From NCBI GenBank assembly GCA_009760855.2, contig WPIO01000048.1, positions 1,278,501 through 1,342,500 on the forward strand: a stretch of DNA of 64,000 bases, written 5' to 3'. Below the pieces are notes generated by a model, which had not been told where the DNA came from, did no database searches, and was given only the letters and a program-made list of their open reading frames with translations. Shown piece by piece: positions 50,570 to 62,253 of the stretch. How positions within the stretch are numbered: position 1 is the first letter of the stretch; every line of letters begins with the position of its first letter. This stretch comes from Cristatella mucedo. Its lineage: Eukaryota; Bryozoa; Phylactolaemata; Cristatellidae. A program made the position numbers and the translations under genes.

Positions 50570-51500
50570 ATAGGAACGTTGCTTCACGCGCTTTTTTCGG
50601 AGGGCGGCTAGCTCACGTCACGGTTCATCACCGCTGCACCGCCCGGATCGACCTATCTAGCTGCGAGGTATGCAGCATCAAGATCGAGATTCGTTTCTTT
50701 TTTAACGCTATGCAAAGATCCTATTTATTATATTTAGTAAGATATCAGCAATAGCGCGGGCGCTAGAGACCCGGTCGCCCGCCTCATAAGGTGCAACCGT
50801 TTTACGGAAGTGGCGCCACAAGCCGCGTTTTCGCGGCCGATCTCGCCGATGCGCCGACCGCCACGCGGTTAGTATGAGCCGCCGACGGTCAAGCTTACCC
50901 CGCCTATGGCTATTAATGTACCCGCTGCCTCGGTCGCGAGAGTACGGGGAAAGTTGAACGGTTTGGCGAATGCCATGGCGTTCGCGGTTGGCACCCCCCC
51001 TAAAGGAAAACGGCGGTTAGCCGAGTCGTAATTTGTTCGGGTCACGACCTGCTAGCGGCAACGCCGTTGAGTCGCTGGTAACGCGTCGCGCTTAGTTGCG
51101 CAAAGCCTAAAGCCGCTGCGGCAGCTCGGTACGCGAGCGCCGCCGAACGGCCTCCGGCGGCTAGTTGCGCAGCGCCACTGCTGTCAATATGGGCTGACTG
51201 GGAGAATGGAGGGGCGGAGCCTGGCGCAGCATGCAACCTTCGTTGCAAACCAAGCGTAGCGGCGTTCTGAATGGCAACGACATGGCTTCCGGCGGAGGAA
51301 GCTTTTACTATGGGTCCCTCTTTTTGAGCTCCCTCTGCCCATACTTTGGCCTGCCGATAGACCAGGTAAGCGAATCGCCCTTGCTGGCCCCTTTGCGTCG
51401 ACCTCGATGCGATGGTGCTAACGAAGGGCACGTGCACATCCAGCCTTTGTCCCAAGTCGCTTTCTCACACTGCCCCCGCCCCGTTCCGGCGACAGATCGG
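50570..51500 (+). promoter_or_regulatory. CpG-rich region at the MBOAT start
   Basis: CpG-dense DNA (for example 50755-50960 and 51040-51180) that surrounds the first coding exon. I see no TATA box at a clear position. This is the likely promoter and 5' UTR. Confidence 0.6.
51231..51365 (+). CDS. MBOAT2: MBOAT exon 1
   Basis: 135 coding bases from ATG to donor GTAAGC in phase 0. It encodes MASGGGSFYYGS from the second Met, then LFLSSLCPYFGLPIDQ. The end corresponds to LSNAVQLPIDQ of MBOAT2. The stretch between the two Met codons has no family counterpart. Confidence 0.88.
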
Positions 51501-54500
51501 CTTTCTTAGGTAGCTTATGCAATTTCGGCGCTCCGAGACTCCGAGACTGCGAAGCTAGTGGTGCCCCGAGCAACGCCAGGCTGGCTCAGTTGACTGCAGC
51601 AGACGACGTCCGTGTCGTAGAGGCCTACTTATACAGCGTCACCCATCCTCTCTAAATCTTCTCGCTGTAGCTCAACTTTCTAGCATGTCAGCTCTTCGCC
51701 ATCGGTGCTGCTTCCGTTTTTCGGAAGCTGCTAGTGCCATCGGCTACAAATGCCAAAGCACGAAGCTCGGCCGAGATTATCATTGGCTTATTGATGACCT
51801 TGTTTTGCTTTGGACAGTAAGTAGCTGTACATAAGGATGCATCATCTGCGGCCGGCGCTAGTTGCTCTTGCATGAGACTCCGACACGACCGTTATGACCG
51901 AGTGGTGCATTTATGATTTTCAGCCAGGTTATACACCTCGTGCTTTTATCGACAGCTTGTTACATCGTAATGGTTGTGACCCGGAGTCGAGCTCTTCCTG
52001 CAGCTGTGTACATCATGGCATTACTACACCTTTCTGTGTTGCACATATACAGGCAGATATATGACTACGCCGGCTATACGATGGATGTTACTGGGTAAGT
52101 GGAATAATTTCTGGCTCCTTCAAACAGCCTGCCGACAATCGTGCAGAATATCCCCCCAGGCTCCTTTGCCAGAAGTGAATGAATGCTTTTGAGCTGCCTG
52201 CGTCTCAGAGTGCCTCTTCATTGAGGGCTAACTCAATGAACACCTAAATCATGCCCATCTGGATGGTGATGCACTCATTCCATTGGACCTGGAGTCATGG
52301 ATGATAAGTACCAAGGCCAAATAACACTTGCTGACTGCTTTGCTTAATCTTGCATAGATGCTGTATGTCATATGAGAGGAGGCCCTTCGACCATATGCAG
52401 TGATTCTCTTTAGTCAGTACTGGGCAGATCGAGATCGGCCAAGAACTGCTATAATTCAGTCTTTATCATAACTGACTTCTGCCATCCTTTGTCAACCATA
52501 AACATGCTCATCCGAGTCGTGAAAAAAGCTAAAAACGCACCTGTTTATGACAGTATTTGGTGGATTAGTGTGATTTGCTTTTATGTGCTCATGCATGCTG
52601 ATACTGTGCAGGCTGCCACTAACCACATTTACATGTTGGTACTGTGCATGCCACGCCAATCGTGTTTTGCTTGTTGACATTGTGCATGTTACCCCTAACC
52701 GTTATATCATGCTTCCTTTAAGCACATGTAAAGTGCCTAGAAAGTGGTTAAATTCTGTGACGGTACTATACAAGTGTATTATTATTAGTATTACACTCCG
52801 ATGACGTTTGTAACCAGTGCAGTGGCTGCCTTTAGTCCTAATAATCAGGATGACTACACTTGTGTGATTTGTCTAGTCGTGCTAGGTTATTAGAATACCA
52901 TTACCATAAACTATTAGAGCAGTTGGTCCAAAGATTAATAGCCCTAGCACTTGGCTGCGTCTGACCTGCTGTTCTGCATGCCGACAGCTTGTCTATTGAT
53001 ATTGCATAGATGGTGTTTACTTGCGTGTGTTGTGCAGTCAGCTGTCCTAACTAGCCGGCCTGTGCACTTAAAGCTCGATGCATTCTTGTACCTCATGGCA
53101 GAGCTTGTCACTAAAGTAAGTGGCATACTCACTTTTCATCAGCCGCCTTGCTCGTTCTGTCACTCTGCTTGGCCACGTGGCATATGTACTCATGTTGCTC
53201 GACTTGTATAGGCCGTATTGCCCTTGCTAGTTTTGGTACAGCTTCAGCACCATCTGATCCAGAGATGGCTTTGGCCAGAAGTTAGGGAGGGGAAGGGGGT
53301 TATTCGACAGACTTCAGGCAAAACGATGCCAAAACAAGCCCAGCTGAACTGTTCTTCCCATAGGTACTATCAGCATCACTTACAGAAGCTGATAGAGCCC
53401 AGTATGGCCAATCAATATATCACTTTTTCTCTCGGGGGAGTGTGCTGGACCACTGACTGCCTTTCGCACTATGATTTGTGCCCAACAGAGGGTGGATATG
53501 TGCACATGCCACAGCCGAGTCTTAACATCTTAGTACAGGGTATCGATTACCCAGGCTGTGCCATTCCGACCGCACTGGTCTCCCCCCTGTATCTGCTGTG
53601 TACAATGCCACCGTGTTTGTACTTCTCTTTTCTTTCTTGGCCAAACACGTAGTCACTAACGTCTGCTGCTGCTTTTTGTTGTTCTGACGGTCGGTATGGT
53701 CTCAAGCGATGTACCGACGTGCTGTGACTGCTGCTTTGATTCAGAAGTAATAATTTGGCTGGGGGATGGGCTCAGGTCCAGGTTAGCCAAGTGGGCTGCT
53801 CTCATGTGAGGTGCAGTTCCTTCGTTGTTGCACCGACGACTGGCTTGCTGAGGTCTACTGTGGCAGGTCATTTGTTCGTCAGTTGTCAAATGCAAGGCCA
53901 TCACATCTAGGTAGGTAAATGCACTTGTGACATACTAGCTCGACTTCCATAACTCACTGCTCATGTCTCCCGGCCTGAGCTATCAGAAGCTCCAAGTTCT
54001 TGCAAAACTCTTGCAGCCAAGCTTTTTCTGTCGTGAATGTCGAAGTTGCCACATTATTAAACTCCTTTGCACCGTCATGCACTGCTGCTCCCCCATCAAG
54101 CAGCTTATCGACATAAGGTTTTTGTTGCTCAGTTATTTAGGTGTCATGTTTCTTTTGCTCAGGCCTCCCTATCCGACTTACTTACCAATCACTCTTGGCA
54201 CCGTACCACTTACTCGTCTGACTCAAGTCGTCTAGTTGTGCCTCTGACTATCCTCAAATCCTTTTGAGACTGTGCCTCTAGTTCTAATGGCCCCAAAGCG
54301 TGGAGCTCATTGCCTGCTGATGTCACGACATCCCCTGATTTGACCGTGTTCAAAAAGAAGCTAAGATTCCACCGGCTCCTCATATCAATTGCTGGGGTTC
54401 ATGTGAATTGTCCTCTGCTTATGGGTGCTGACACTGTTCATGTTATCCCTGACCAATTGACATGCTTCCTTTACAGCACACGAGAAGGGCATAGAAAGAG

Positions 54501-57500
54501 ATTAGATTATGTCAGGGTGATGTATAAACGTCCTAATATTAGTATTATTATTACTAATATTCAGTATGCCTATCCGCATAATGAGCTTACTCGAGCTCTG
54601 AGCTGTATCTTTAGTGTGTCCCACCTTGCAAATTGCAGTCATGAGACTAACGAGACTATTGCTTCTGTTGCCTGCCATCCCCCGTGTCTTAGCCCAGGGG
54701 TGAGGTGCTCGTTCTTCACGACCCTGGTCGTGGGTTTGAGCCCTGCAGTGGGCAATCCTCTATTGCCCCCTGCAAATGTTGGTGACAGCCATCGAAGCTC
54801 TTCTGCTGCCACATAAATGAGGCTGTTACAATAGCTAACCTTTTATTTTAATCTTTGGTTCTGCTTTGGTTCTGCTCTGGTTTGGCTGCAAAGCCTTTTG
54901 CGGCATGCTGCTTCATCGGCGAGGTCTTTCTATAGTATCCTTGTGACCGATGGGCACCTACTTATCGCCAGAGTGCATGAGCTACTGATGCTGTCTGACT
55001 CCCAGTTACCAGGCTACATTCTAGCTTGTACTTTGCTGGATTTCGGTCATGATACTTGGCTTACGTGCAAGCAGCTGTATTGGTTGCTTTCTGACTACTG
55101 ATCCTGCCATCATTTGCCCCCCTCGCTTCACTGCAAGTGGTCGTTGCCGTGATTCGATACCGTGATACCGTAATTCGGACACTTCCACCGATTTCCTACC
55201 TGCTTGACACATTTTCACTGCTACCAAACAGGTCGCTGTACTTCATCATTCCCCAGAAACACATAGTACGGACCGTGGATGGATGTCCACGGTTCTCTTT
55301 GGGGAAACTATTGAGCTGCTCTGCCCAAAGCACATGGTGTGCAACATTTGTCAATGATGGACGTCCGAAGAATTAAGGTAGCAGCCGAGCCTCGTGCCAG
55401 GTCTGTAATTGATGTTGATAAGAAACGTTGCCATCGCCATTCATTTACCAGATAAGCCATAGCTTACTTTGACTAGATAATCTTACTTTAACTAGATAAG
55501 CCATAGCTTACTATGACCAGATAATGGCATCCGACTACTGCATATGCGTCAGGATGTCTCTGATTTGAACTGTGATTAACTGTTTGGCCCCCTCCCCGAT
55601 TGGGGCGCTGGGACAAGGGCACCTTGTGACACATAAAAGCTGGCCCTGTAGCTAGTAAGTCTATGTGCTTGGCAGTTATCCTAATGCTGCCATAGGCTGG
55701 GAACCCTAGATTCATAATTTGAAGACCTGCCTAGGCATACATATGAAAGGTATACTAGCTATTGTTAAGTGGGGCTCGAGCCCATGACCACGGCCAGACT
55801 TTGGTCGGGCGAGCCACTGTGCCAAACCAGTTATCAAGTAAAATTTCTGCAGACAACGGACATATCACTTGACACACCATTGACATTTTAGAGGCCGTAT
55901 GTCTTGTTTCTGCAGGAGCAAGTAATCCTAAATGAGTATTTACACCGACGGTTTTCTATCTGTCATTTTTCTCATATTCAGAATGACCAGACGAATTCGT
56001 GTAGGTCGGATGCATGGTAACCACTCTCAAGCTGCTTGCAGGCCTGTTTGCAAACGTTTAGTACTGGCTGGCTTCTCCAATGATGGAAATGCATGCAACA
56101 TCTTGTCCTGGTCAGATATAAGTTTAGCCAGCATATCAAGCCAACTGCCTGCCGAAACTGGGGCACCAGTCTATGGCTCAGTTGGCCGGCTTCAGCAGTG
56201 GGCTGCTGGCCTGGCTGAAGGGCAGAAACAGATGGCAGCTCTGGCTCGTGTGATCGGGTCAATAAACTGAGCTTCTGGCCTCTGCCATGATAAGTCACCT
56301 GTGCTCCCTCATACCCGGCTGGCAAAGATAGGCCACTTAAGCCTCTGCTTGAATCAGCTGCCACTAGCAAGGTCGAAGTGTTTCAATTCATGCTAAGGTT
56401 CGGCCCTGGTAGTAAGTGCCTGTGGTCATTCAACGTGGGAGGTATTGCATCAAGCCTGGCCTTGGCAAGCTCGTTCGTTGTCTCAGGAAGCTGGAGAAGG
56501 TGCCAAGGCTGCTAGGCACACGGCTGCTTCTTTCACACTGGGATTGCCTTAAGGTTGGCTGAAGCAGTGCCATCGACTCGGCAGCTCGACCTTTGGCAAC
56601 TTGATAGCGTTTTGCCTGTGAGTTCAGTCAAAGGGTAATGGAATGGACTGTATCTCTGTCTGTAACTACACAAAGTCATAAAGACCACGTGGGTGTAACG
56701 CAGGAGAGTTTTGTATAGCGCACTCACAGCCTGAGCGGCTTTCGTTACGAATTCGGTAGCCAACAGACTTCGTCTCACACAACAAAGAGAAAGTGTGAAG
56801 CATAGCAAAGACAGGAGAGCAGTTGAGGTAGTGAGGCAGTGAGTGCCAGTCTTCAGCTCTGTGTGACCCGGGATTCGAAAGCTGTCCGGTGGCAGAGTAA
56901 GCAATTATCTTAAAGCTGTAGTGCTAATTAGCTGGAAAGATTAATTTACAAGAAGCTCGGCAGCTAGGGTTTTCAACGATCACCTATCCTCGGCTTATCC
57001 TGCTTACACATGTTTCTTTGGCTTCAGCTTGTCCGTAAGGCGTGCTGCTTCCCGAGCGCTGCAGTTGACAGAATAAACGAACTCGTAAGGTCGATGCTCA
57101 ACGATCTCTCACCCGAAATCATTTGCAGCAACTTCTTCGTAGTCAAATGTGTAAAGATTTTCCCGAGATTTCAGCTGGGCATCTTTGCAGTGGCTGCTTG
57201 CTTACTCAGACCTGTATAGATGTGGACAACACCGTGTTTGTGATTGCATGTTGTGCGATTGTCGGACCTGGCAATATGATGACGGCCAGTAGTGGTGATC
57301 AGCAGCACTGCAACTGCCCAGCCGGAACTGTCCTGCCCTGCTGCTCTCAGATCTACAATGGCAGGCTTTGCTCTGCTTCCTACCAGCCACCTTGTGTTTG
57401 GTGTGCCGAGATAGACTAATGGTAGCCTAACAAGTACTGAACAAGTCACCTGTCATTCTCCCAGTGTTTGCCATAAATAACTAAAGCTGTCGAATATGGC

Positions 57501-60500
57501 AGCCTGATATGAACCTGCTTTTGTCGGCTGCAGTCAGCTCTAATCGATTTATCGATAATCGATTGCTGGATACAGATTGGGGGTCAGATATCTGCTTCCA
57601 CTAATTGCTAAGCTTCACATTTTAGCAGCCATTGCCATCTGGCTGTAAGTCTTGACACTTGGTATGCTAAGCAAACATGGGCCTTCTTCTGTGGCTCTGT
57701 TTGCATCTAAGCTTAAGGGGTGATTCGAGGCCAGCATTTCTTTGTCTCAGTTTTTTATGGATCTGTCATCTGCTTTATTATGCCTGGTAGGGGATCGTGC
57801 AATAGCACGTTCTCGTACCTCACTGTGTTTGTGTGAGCGCGCGTGCGGCCATGAGTGACCAGATGCTCAATATTTGTAATCCTGCCAGCAGCTGTAAGGA
57901 TGGCAGTTTATCATGCCCACGATGTGATATCTGGTGATTGCCAGGACTCCAGCCTCTTTAACTCCCGAAGGAGCCAGTGCATATTCTGCCCTCTTGCACT
58001 ATGGTAACCCGTCAGCTTTTGTGTACATTTAAATCCAGCTGACTGTGTAGGCTCACTTACATGTACGTTGTTTAGTTTGTAAACACAGCTCGTGGCATGC
58101 TTTTACTGTATATGACTGTATTCTAGATTTGCGGTCTACCACAATCTGCTCAGATAAGTCTGTAGTTTGTGTTTGATCGAAATGAACCGAATTCCGGCAA
58201 CATACTGAGGTTGGCTGCATAACCGGTTGCACCACAAGTTGCACTCCTATCTATAATTGGCTTTAGTGTACCTGCCTGTTGTAATACTACTACTACTAGT
58301 AATAATAATTGTAATTAGGCCTTTACAATAGCACCTTGAGTAATTAAAATCTTTCTGTGTGCTTAATGTCCTGGAAAGAAGGCAAGTCAATGTGGTTAGT
58401 GATAGAATGCACACTGTCTGCACCCACAAGCCCAACAATGCTGCTAGTACACTGACTCGTTTAGTTACTTGATAGAGGCTGCAGGCCATTAATTTTGCTT
58501 CTCAGATTGGCTGCACAATCATAGTCTGCAATAATTGGCAATCAGGCGACAGTGACTCGTTTGAATGTTATTGATGGCCAAGGACAGAGAGGACAAAATA
58601 ATTAAGATAATATTTAGTGCCCTCTGAGCACTATATCTCTTTCTAGGCACTTTGCGGTGCTGTAAAGTAAGCATTTCAATATCGTTAGTGATAAAGTACA
58701 CACTTTCAGTACCTTTAAGCTCACAAAGAACAGTTTTAGCTACCCAGAAAAAGCTGTGAGAAGCAGGTGTGGCACAAGCCTTTTTTTTGTCGTGTCGTCA
58801 GTAGGGAGGGTGTTCTAGGATTTGGAAGCTCGCTAACTAAGTGGCATGGTCTCCCAAAGAATTTGACGTTGGTTAGAGGCACAACTAAAAGACTTGAGTC
58901 TGGAGTGCAGGTGGTATGATGCGAAGCTTTATTAGGAAAGAGTTGGGATCGGAAGGGGAAAGCGAGACAATGAAGAAACCTAAAAGTGAGTGATCAAACA
59001 ATGAAGTCGATACACTGTCGGTGAGAAGTGGTGTAATGTGGCAGTGGCAGCATTCACGACTGACAAACCTTGCTGCAAATCTTTGGATCAACTTCAAGCG
59101 CCTATGGCATAGGCAGGAAAACCTGCAAGTAGTGTTACAGAAGTCGAGATAGGATGTCAAATGCATCTAAAAAAAAACTTAGATGTATATCCATGTCTAA
59201 GCACACTCGAATTTTTTGCACTGAGATGAATCTGTAAGTAGACAGAATCGACTGTCGAGCTGATGTGGTCGTGTGCTGAAATATAACTTTGCAACACGAC
59301 ACTTGTCTTGTGTGCTGGCGCTGCAGGAGGTATTCTGGCCGAGACCTCTTCAGGTTTAGATTTTCAAATTTTTAAGTCGCACGAGGTTTTCCTATAACCA
59401 GTAAGTTGGTTTTATTGTCATTCAAAGGAGAAAGTCTGCTGCCATCCAAGTGCAATATCAGCAATACATTCTGCAAGAAAGTTAGGAGAGTTCAACGTGC
59501 GAGCATGTTGGTAGGGCTTAAACCGCAGGTATGATCATGTATCGTGTGTATAAAACTGAAAGCCTAAAGTTTGCTTAGCTGCTGCATCGACAGGAGGTAG
59601 TGAAATGATTGCAAAAATATGAGGACTAGGCATGCATCTCAGGAGTTATCCCCTGGTACCTTAGAGGCTCACTGAATAATTACCCATTGACAACTAGACT
59701 GTTATCTCCAGCTGAAATAGGATGTCAGCCATTGCACGTTGGGGGTCAGTGATGGCCTGGCGAGATGGTCTGCTCTCCACTTGCTAATCAATGGTATCAA
59801 AAGCTATCTTGAGATTCAGCAAAATAAGTAGAGACTACCCACATCAGAATTCCTAAGAAAGTCATTATGGACTTTCTGCAGTGCTGACCCTGTTTTGAGA
59901 TTTGGTCTAGAACATGAGTGGAACTTAATTGCTAGCTGTCGTGTTCGGACATATCTTTGCATGAAAACATGTTTATGAATCAGTGTGCATTTATTTATCA
60001 GATTTAAGTGATTGGAAAGACACGAGTGATCCCATTGGAGAGAGACGAATGCTTTCACTTGGTTAGTGTTTGCATACAGCAGTATTTCGATCTACCATTT
60101 AATACATACAAGGGAAAGCTCTCTGCTGGGGTTGAGGCTTGAAGCAATATTTACCTTTGTACATGTCAGTGCGTGGCCTCTAGTGTACAGTCGCATGATG
60201 CCATCGCCTTTTTCGGTATCTCATGCTGTGCCGGATATTCGCCAAGGTGACATCGGTGCTATATGTTGGTATGGTTAGGTTGGGGGAGGCTTCTCAGGCG
60301 CTGTCAATATGCCTGCTGATGATCAAATAGGATGAGACTGGTATTAGCTGGATGAAGTGAAGCTCGGCAATGTGGCTGCATTAGTTGTAAGAGTTGTGAG
60401 TGCTTGCTGGACAGTACTAATGAATAGGGATGCAATTGCTAATTCATCGGCTTTTTGTTAGTCTGCCTACCGATGGCAGCATGCTACAGCCTGTGTCAGG

Positions 60501-60633
60501 CAGAGATCCGTTACTGTTGCAGACCTATGATGATCCTTTTCCAGAAGGTCACTAGCCTGGCCTTTGCACTGTATGACGGTGCTGCTGCCGATCAGAGCAA
60601 GCTGAATGTGGACCAAAGGAGCCAGGCAGTGAG
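51231..60633 (+). CDS. MBOAT2: MBOAT1/2-type lysophospholipid acyltransferase (5' part)
   Basis: Four exons (51231-51365, 51671-51816, 51924-52094, 60523-60633) join in phase and align with the N-terminal third of vertebrate MBOAT1/MBOAT2: GLPIDQ, LNFLACQLFAIGAA, LMTLFCFG, HIYRQIYDYAGYTMDVTG, PMMILFQKVTSLAFALYDG and QRSQAVR. The family acylates lysophospholipids, chiefly lyso-PE and lyso-PS, in the ER membrane. The hydrophobic segments in exons 2 and 3 fit its first membrane helices. The catalytic Asn/His region and the expected PSxLEYLSY segment were not found before the window ends. The start may be Met1 (51231) or Met18 (51282, context GACATGG); the shorter form begins closer to human MBOAT2. 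I cannot separate MBOAT1 from MBOAT2 on this fragment. The CpG-rich upstream DNA suits a promoter. Confidence 0.93.
51671..51816 (+). CDS. MBOAT2: MBOAT exon 2
   Basis: A 146-base exon between tctcgctgtag and donor GTAAGT, phase 0 in, 2 out. It encodes LNFLACQLFAIGAASVFRKL and SSAEIIIGLLMTLFCFG, matching VNFVVCQLFALLAAIWFRTY and LGLYLALFCFG of MBOAT2. Two hydrophobic segments are visible. Confidence 0.95.
51924..52094 (+). CDS. MBOAT2: MBOAT exon 3
   Basis: A 171-base exon between ttatgattttcag and donor GTAAGT, phase 2 in and 2 out. It encodes a hydrophobic segment (IHLVLLSTACYIVMVV), then YIMALLHLSVLHIYRQIYDY and AGYTMDVTG. It aligns with CQVTRVYIFDYGQYSADFSG of MBOAT2. Confidence 0.95.
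52470..52790 (+). mobile_element. LINE A 3' end
   Basis: GAAAAAAGCTAAAAACGCAC (end of the ORF), UTR with CTGATACTGTGCAGGCTGCC and ACCACATTTACATGTTGGTA, degraded hairpin (AAAGTGCCTAGAAAGTGGTT) and ATT tail. Confidence 0.88.
53038..53652 (+). CDS. Two unassigned exon-like ORFs in MBOAT intron 3
   Basis: Bases 53038-53115 (acceptor tgtgttgtgcag, donor GTAAGT; 26 codons, SAVLTSRPVHLKLDAFLYLM, AELVTK) and 53212-53652 (acceptor cgacttgtatag; 146 codons to TAG, including AVLPLLVLVQLQHHLIQRWL and HRYYQHHLQKLIEPSMANQY) are both phase 0 and would join in frame into 172 codons. The first looks like a helical repeat segment. I recognise no family and see no convincing upstream exon. It could be a nested gene, an alternative terminal exon or chance. 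Treated as hypothetical. Confidence 0.3.
53920..54545 (+). mobile_element. LINE A 3' end, diverged
   Basis: From LSYQKLQVLAKLLQPSF- and CHIIKLL-like sequence through TCATTGCCTGCTGATGTCAC (SLPADVTTSPDLTVFKKKLR in translation), UTR and a degraded hairpin (AAGGGCATAGAAAGAGATTA). Confidence 0.85.
54680..54830 (+). mobile_element. SINE S2
   Basis: CTTAGCCCAGGGGTGAGGTG (A box), GGTCGTGGGTTTGAGCCCTG (B box), CCTCTATTGCCCCCTGCAAA, GAAGCTCTTCTGCTGCCACA and GAGGCTGTT tail. Confidence 0.85.
55750..55850 (-). mobile_element. SINE S1 head
   Basis: The complement reads CTGGTTTGGCACAGTGGCTC (A box) and GTCATGGGCTCGAGCCCCAC (B box) around a central tRNA-like region. No LINE-type tail is visible. Confidence 0.7.
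56650..56870 (-). mobile_element. LINE B 3' end
   Basis: Complement of the LINE B UTR (CTGTCTGTAACTACACAAAG, AAAGACCACGTGGGTGTAAC, GGAGAGTTTTGTATAGCGCA) and of its C-terminal region (AACAGACTTCGTCTCACACA). Confidence 0.9.
58265..58440 (-). mobile_element. LINE A 3' tail, diverged
   Basis: AT-rich tail (AATACTACTACTACTAGTAA), a degraded hairpin complement (GCACCTTGAGTAATTAAAAT) and UTR remains (ATGTGGTTAGTGATAGAATG). Confidence 0.7.
58600..60060 (-). mobile_element. LINE A, RT to 3' end
   Basis: Reading leftward: RT start region (LKTGSALQKVHNDFLRNSDV), KIAFDTID (59790-59815), the thumb (about 59440), HLTSYLDFCNTTCRFSCLCH, AARFVSRECCHCHITPLLTD (59020-59110) and the 3' UTR with hairpin (GTGCCCTCTGAGCACTATAT) at 58615. 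One of the longer copies, with many frameshifts. Confidence 0.85.
60523..60633 (+). CDS. MBOAT2: MBOAT exon 4
   Basis: A 111-base exon between cgttactgttgcag and donor GTAAGT. Its first base completes the Gly codon left by exon 3. It encodes PMMILFQKVTSLAFALYDG, then KLNVDQRSQAVR, matching PMMIITQKITSLACEIHDG and SSQRDLAVR of MBOAT2. Phase 2 out; the next exon is not visible. Confidence 0.96.
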
Positions 60634-60724
60634 GTAAGTGACTACGGATGTTAGCAGCAACGACCAGGCTTCTGATCTCCATTGCAGTATGCTTTGTGAT
60701 TGAAGAGTGAACATGATGACGAAT

Positions 60725-60805
60725 GTGAAAGGTTAGCAGCTTAGGATTTGAGGTCGCTATAGGAAACTCTCCTTCGTTACTCCAGCTTAGTCTTTGTGGA
60801 GTCAC
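60725..60805 (+). mobile_element. LINE B 3' tail
   Basis: AGGAAACTCTCCTTCGTTAC, TTAGTCTTTGTGGAGTCACA and GATGGATA, leading straight into a (TA)n tract. Confidence 0.75.
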
Positions 60806-60810
60806 AGATG

Positions 60811-60842
60811 GATATATATATATATATATATTTATATATATG
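60811..60842. repeat. (TA)n microsatellite
   Basis: Near-pure TA tract at the end of a LINE B tail. Confidence 0.9.
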
Positions 60843-60969
60843 TATGCAGACCGAGTAGGTTTTTTCTCTGTGTTTGTACTAAGCTAGGTTGAGAGATAGA
60901 AACAGATAAAGATAAAAAATGGAGCAAGAGAAAAGCAGACAAATATAGTCAGTCTGTGTGTGCCTGCCT

Positions 60970-60972
<3 letters not shown>

Positions 60973-61044
<72 letters not shown>
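60973..61044. repeat. (TG)36 microsatellite
   Basis: 72 bases of uninterrupted TG in MBOAT intron 4. Confidence 0.97.
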
Positions 61045-61046
<2 letters not shown>

Positions 61047-62056
61047 CGGGTGGGTGTTTCCCGCATAGGCTATTGATTGCATAGACCTGGGCAGGTAGCC
61101 AGAGCCGAAATGCAGAAGCACTGTTAGTATACTTATGACCCTACTTGGTCATGTGCAGTAGACCCACTGTGGTTCTTTCCTGCCCCCTTTATAAGCATTA
61201 TAAGCATTTCTTCTTGGATTACAAGTGTTATGCTGGCACTAGTGAATACAATGGGTATTTGTTAAGCAAGCAAGAACTTCATTTTACTGCGAATCAAGTG
61301 CTGAGCTAATAGATACCAATTGATGTATTGTTTGCTGTATGCTTGGCTAAACACGTAGCATCTCCATTTCTCTATAGGTCTACTGTACTTTTTGGCATAG
61401 GTGCACCCTGTTTCCAGTCAACTAAGCCTGTCTGTCTAAGCTCATCTGCACCGGGGCTGTTGCCTCTGTTTAGTCTGCCTTGCATAATCTCGAGCTTTCT
61501 CTATATCCTTCCTTCCTTCTCCATGACTGCATTTTGATTTTTTCTGTCTGCCTGTCTGTCCCCCTCTCTCTGCCTGTGACTCTCCATTTCTTCTATCGAG
61601 CCCCTCCTCTCCAGTTTCCTCTTATTGCCTCTTCCTTTCTCTGTTCCTATCCTCCTCCCCTCCTGTTCCCATTTCTGCCCCAGTCGCTCATTTTCTCTTG
61701 TCTCTATCCCACTTCGCCCAGCCTCGAGCCCGGTCACATCTCTCTAATCCCACACTCGCTTTCGCCCTACTCGCTGCCTGCCATTCGCTCAGGGTCTCTA
61801 TTGCGTCAACTCTGTATTCTGTAATGTGCAAGCACACGACTCTGTTAGTAATCCCATTCAGCTCCCCCATGTCACCAAGGAGGGATCTGGCGTTTAGCTC
61901 CCGATGACGATCCCTCTTCGGTGTGCCACAGTGCTATCACAATGTGGCTGTCTGTTCAGTGCTTATGACATTTTTAGTCTTACGTACAAGTACCGAGCAT
62001 GTTCTGGTTGGCATTCTAGCTGCACTGGGTTCTTGGCAAACGTTTTTGGTCTAGTA

Positions 62057-62150
62057 ATAATGGCAATAATAAGAAATTTGTATTGCATCCCAAGAGAACT
62101 GAATCTCTTTCTAAGCACTTTACTTATGCTAGAGAGGAAGCCTGGAAGTT
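62057..62150 (-). mobile_element. LINE A 3' tail
   Basis: AATAATGGCAATAATAAGAA (tail), the hairpin complement (GCATCCCAAGAGAACTGAATCTC... CTAAGCACTTTAC in part) and a little UTR. Confidence 0.8.
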
Positions 62151-62170
62151 GGTAACGGGGTTATGTGAGT

Positions 62171-62206
62171 GGTGTGTGTGTATGTGTGTGTTGTGTGTGT
62201 GTGTGT

Positions 62207-62244
<38 letters not shown>

Positions 62245-62253
62245 GTGTTGTGT
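62171..62253. repeat. (TG)n microsatellite, interrupted
   Basis: TG-rich tract with TTG and TATG interruptions. Confidence 0.95.

Larger units (their letters stand above)
52095..60522 (+). other. MBOAT intron 3 (8.4 kb)
   Basis: Donor GTAAGT, acceptor TACTGTTGCAG; exons 3 and 4 join directly in phase, so nothing between them is needed for this protein. It holds LINE A (four), LINE B (one), SINE S1 and S2 copies, and unassigned open stretches at 53038-53652, 54898-55376, 55981-56270 and 57028-57170. Confidence 0.9.

Noticed and set aside
61490-61824. 114-codon ORF in the pyrimidine-rich stretch
   Set aside because: Low-complexity Ser/Leu/Pro translation of CT-rich DNA with no splice context.
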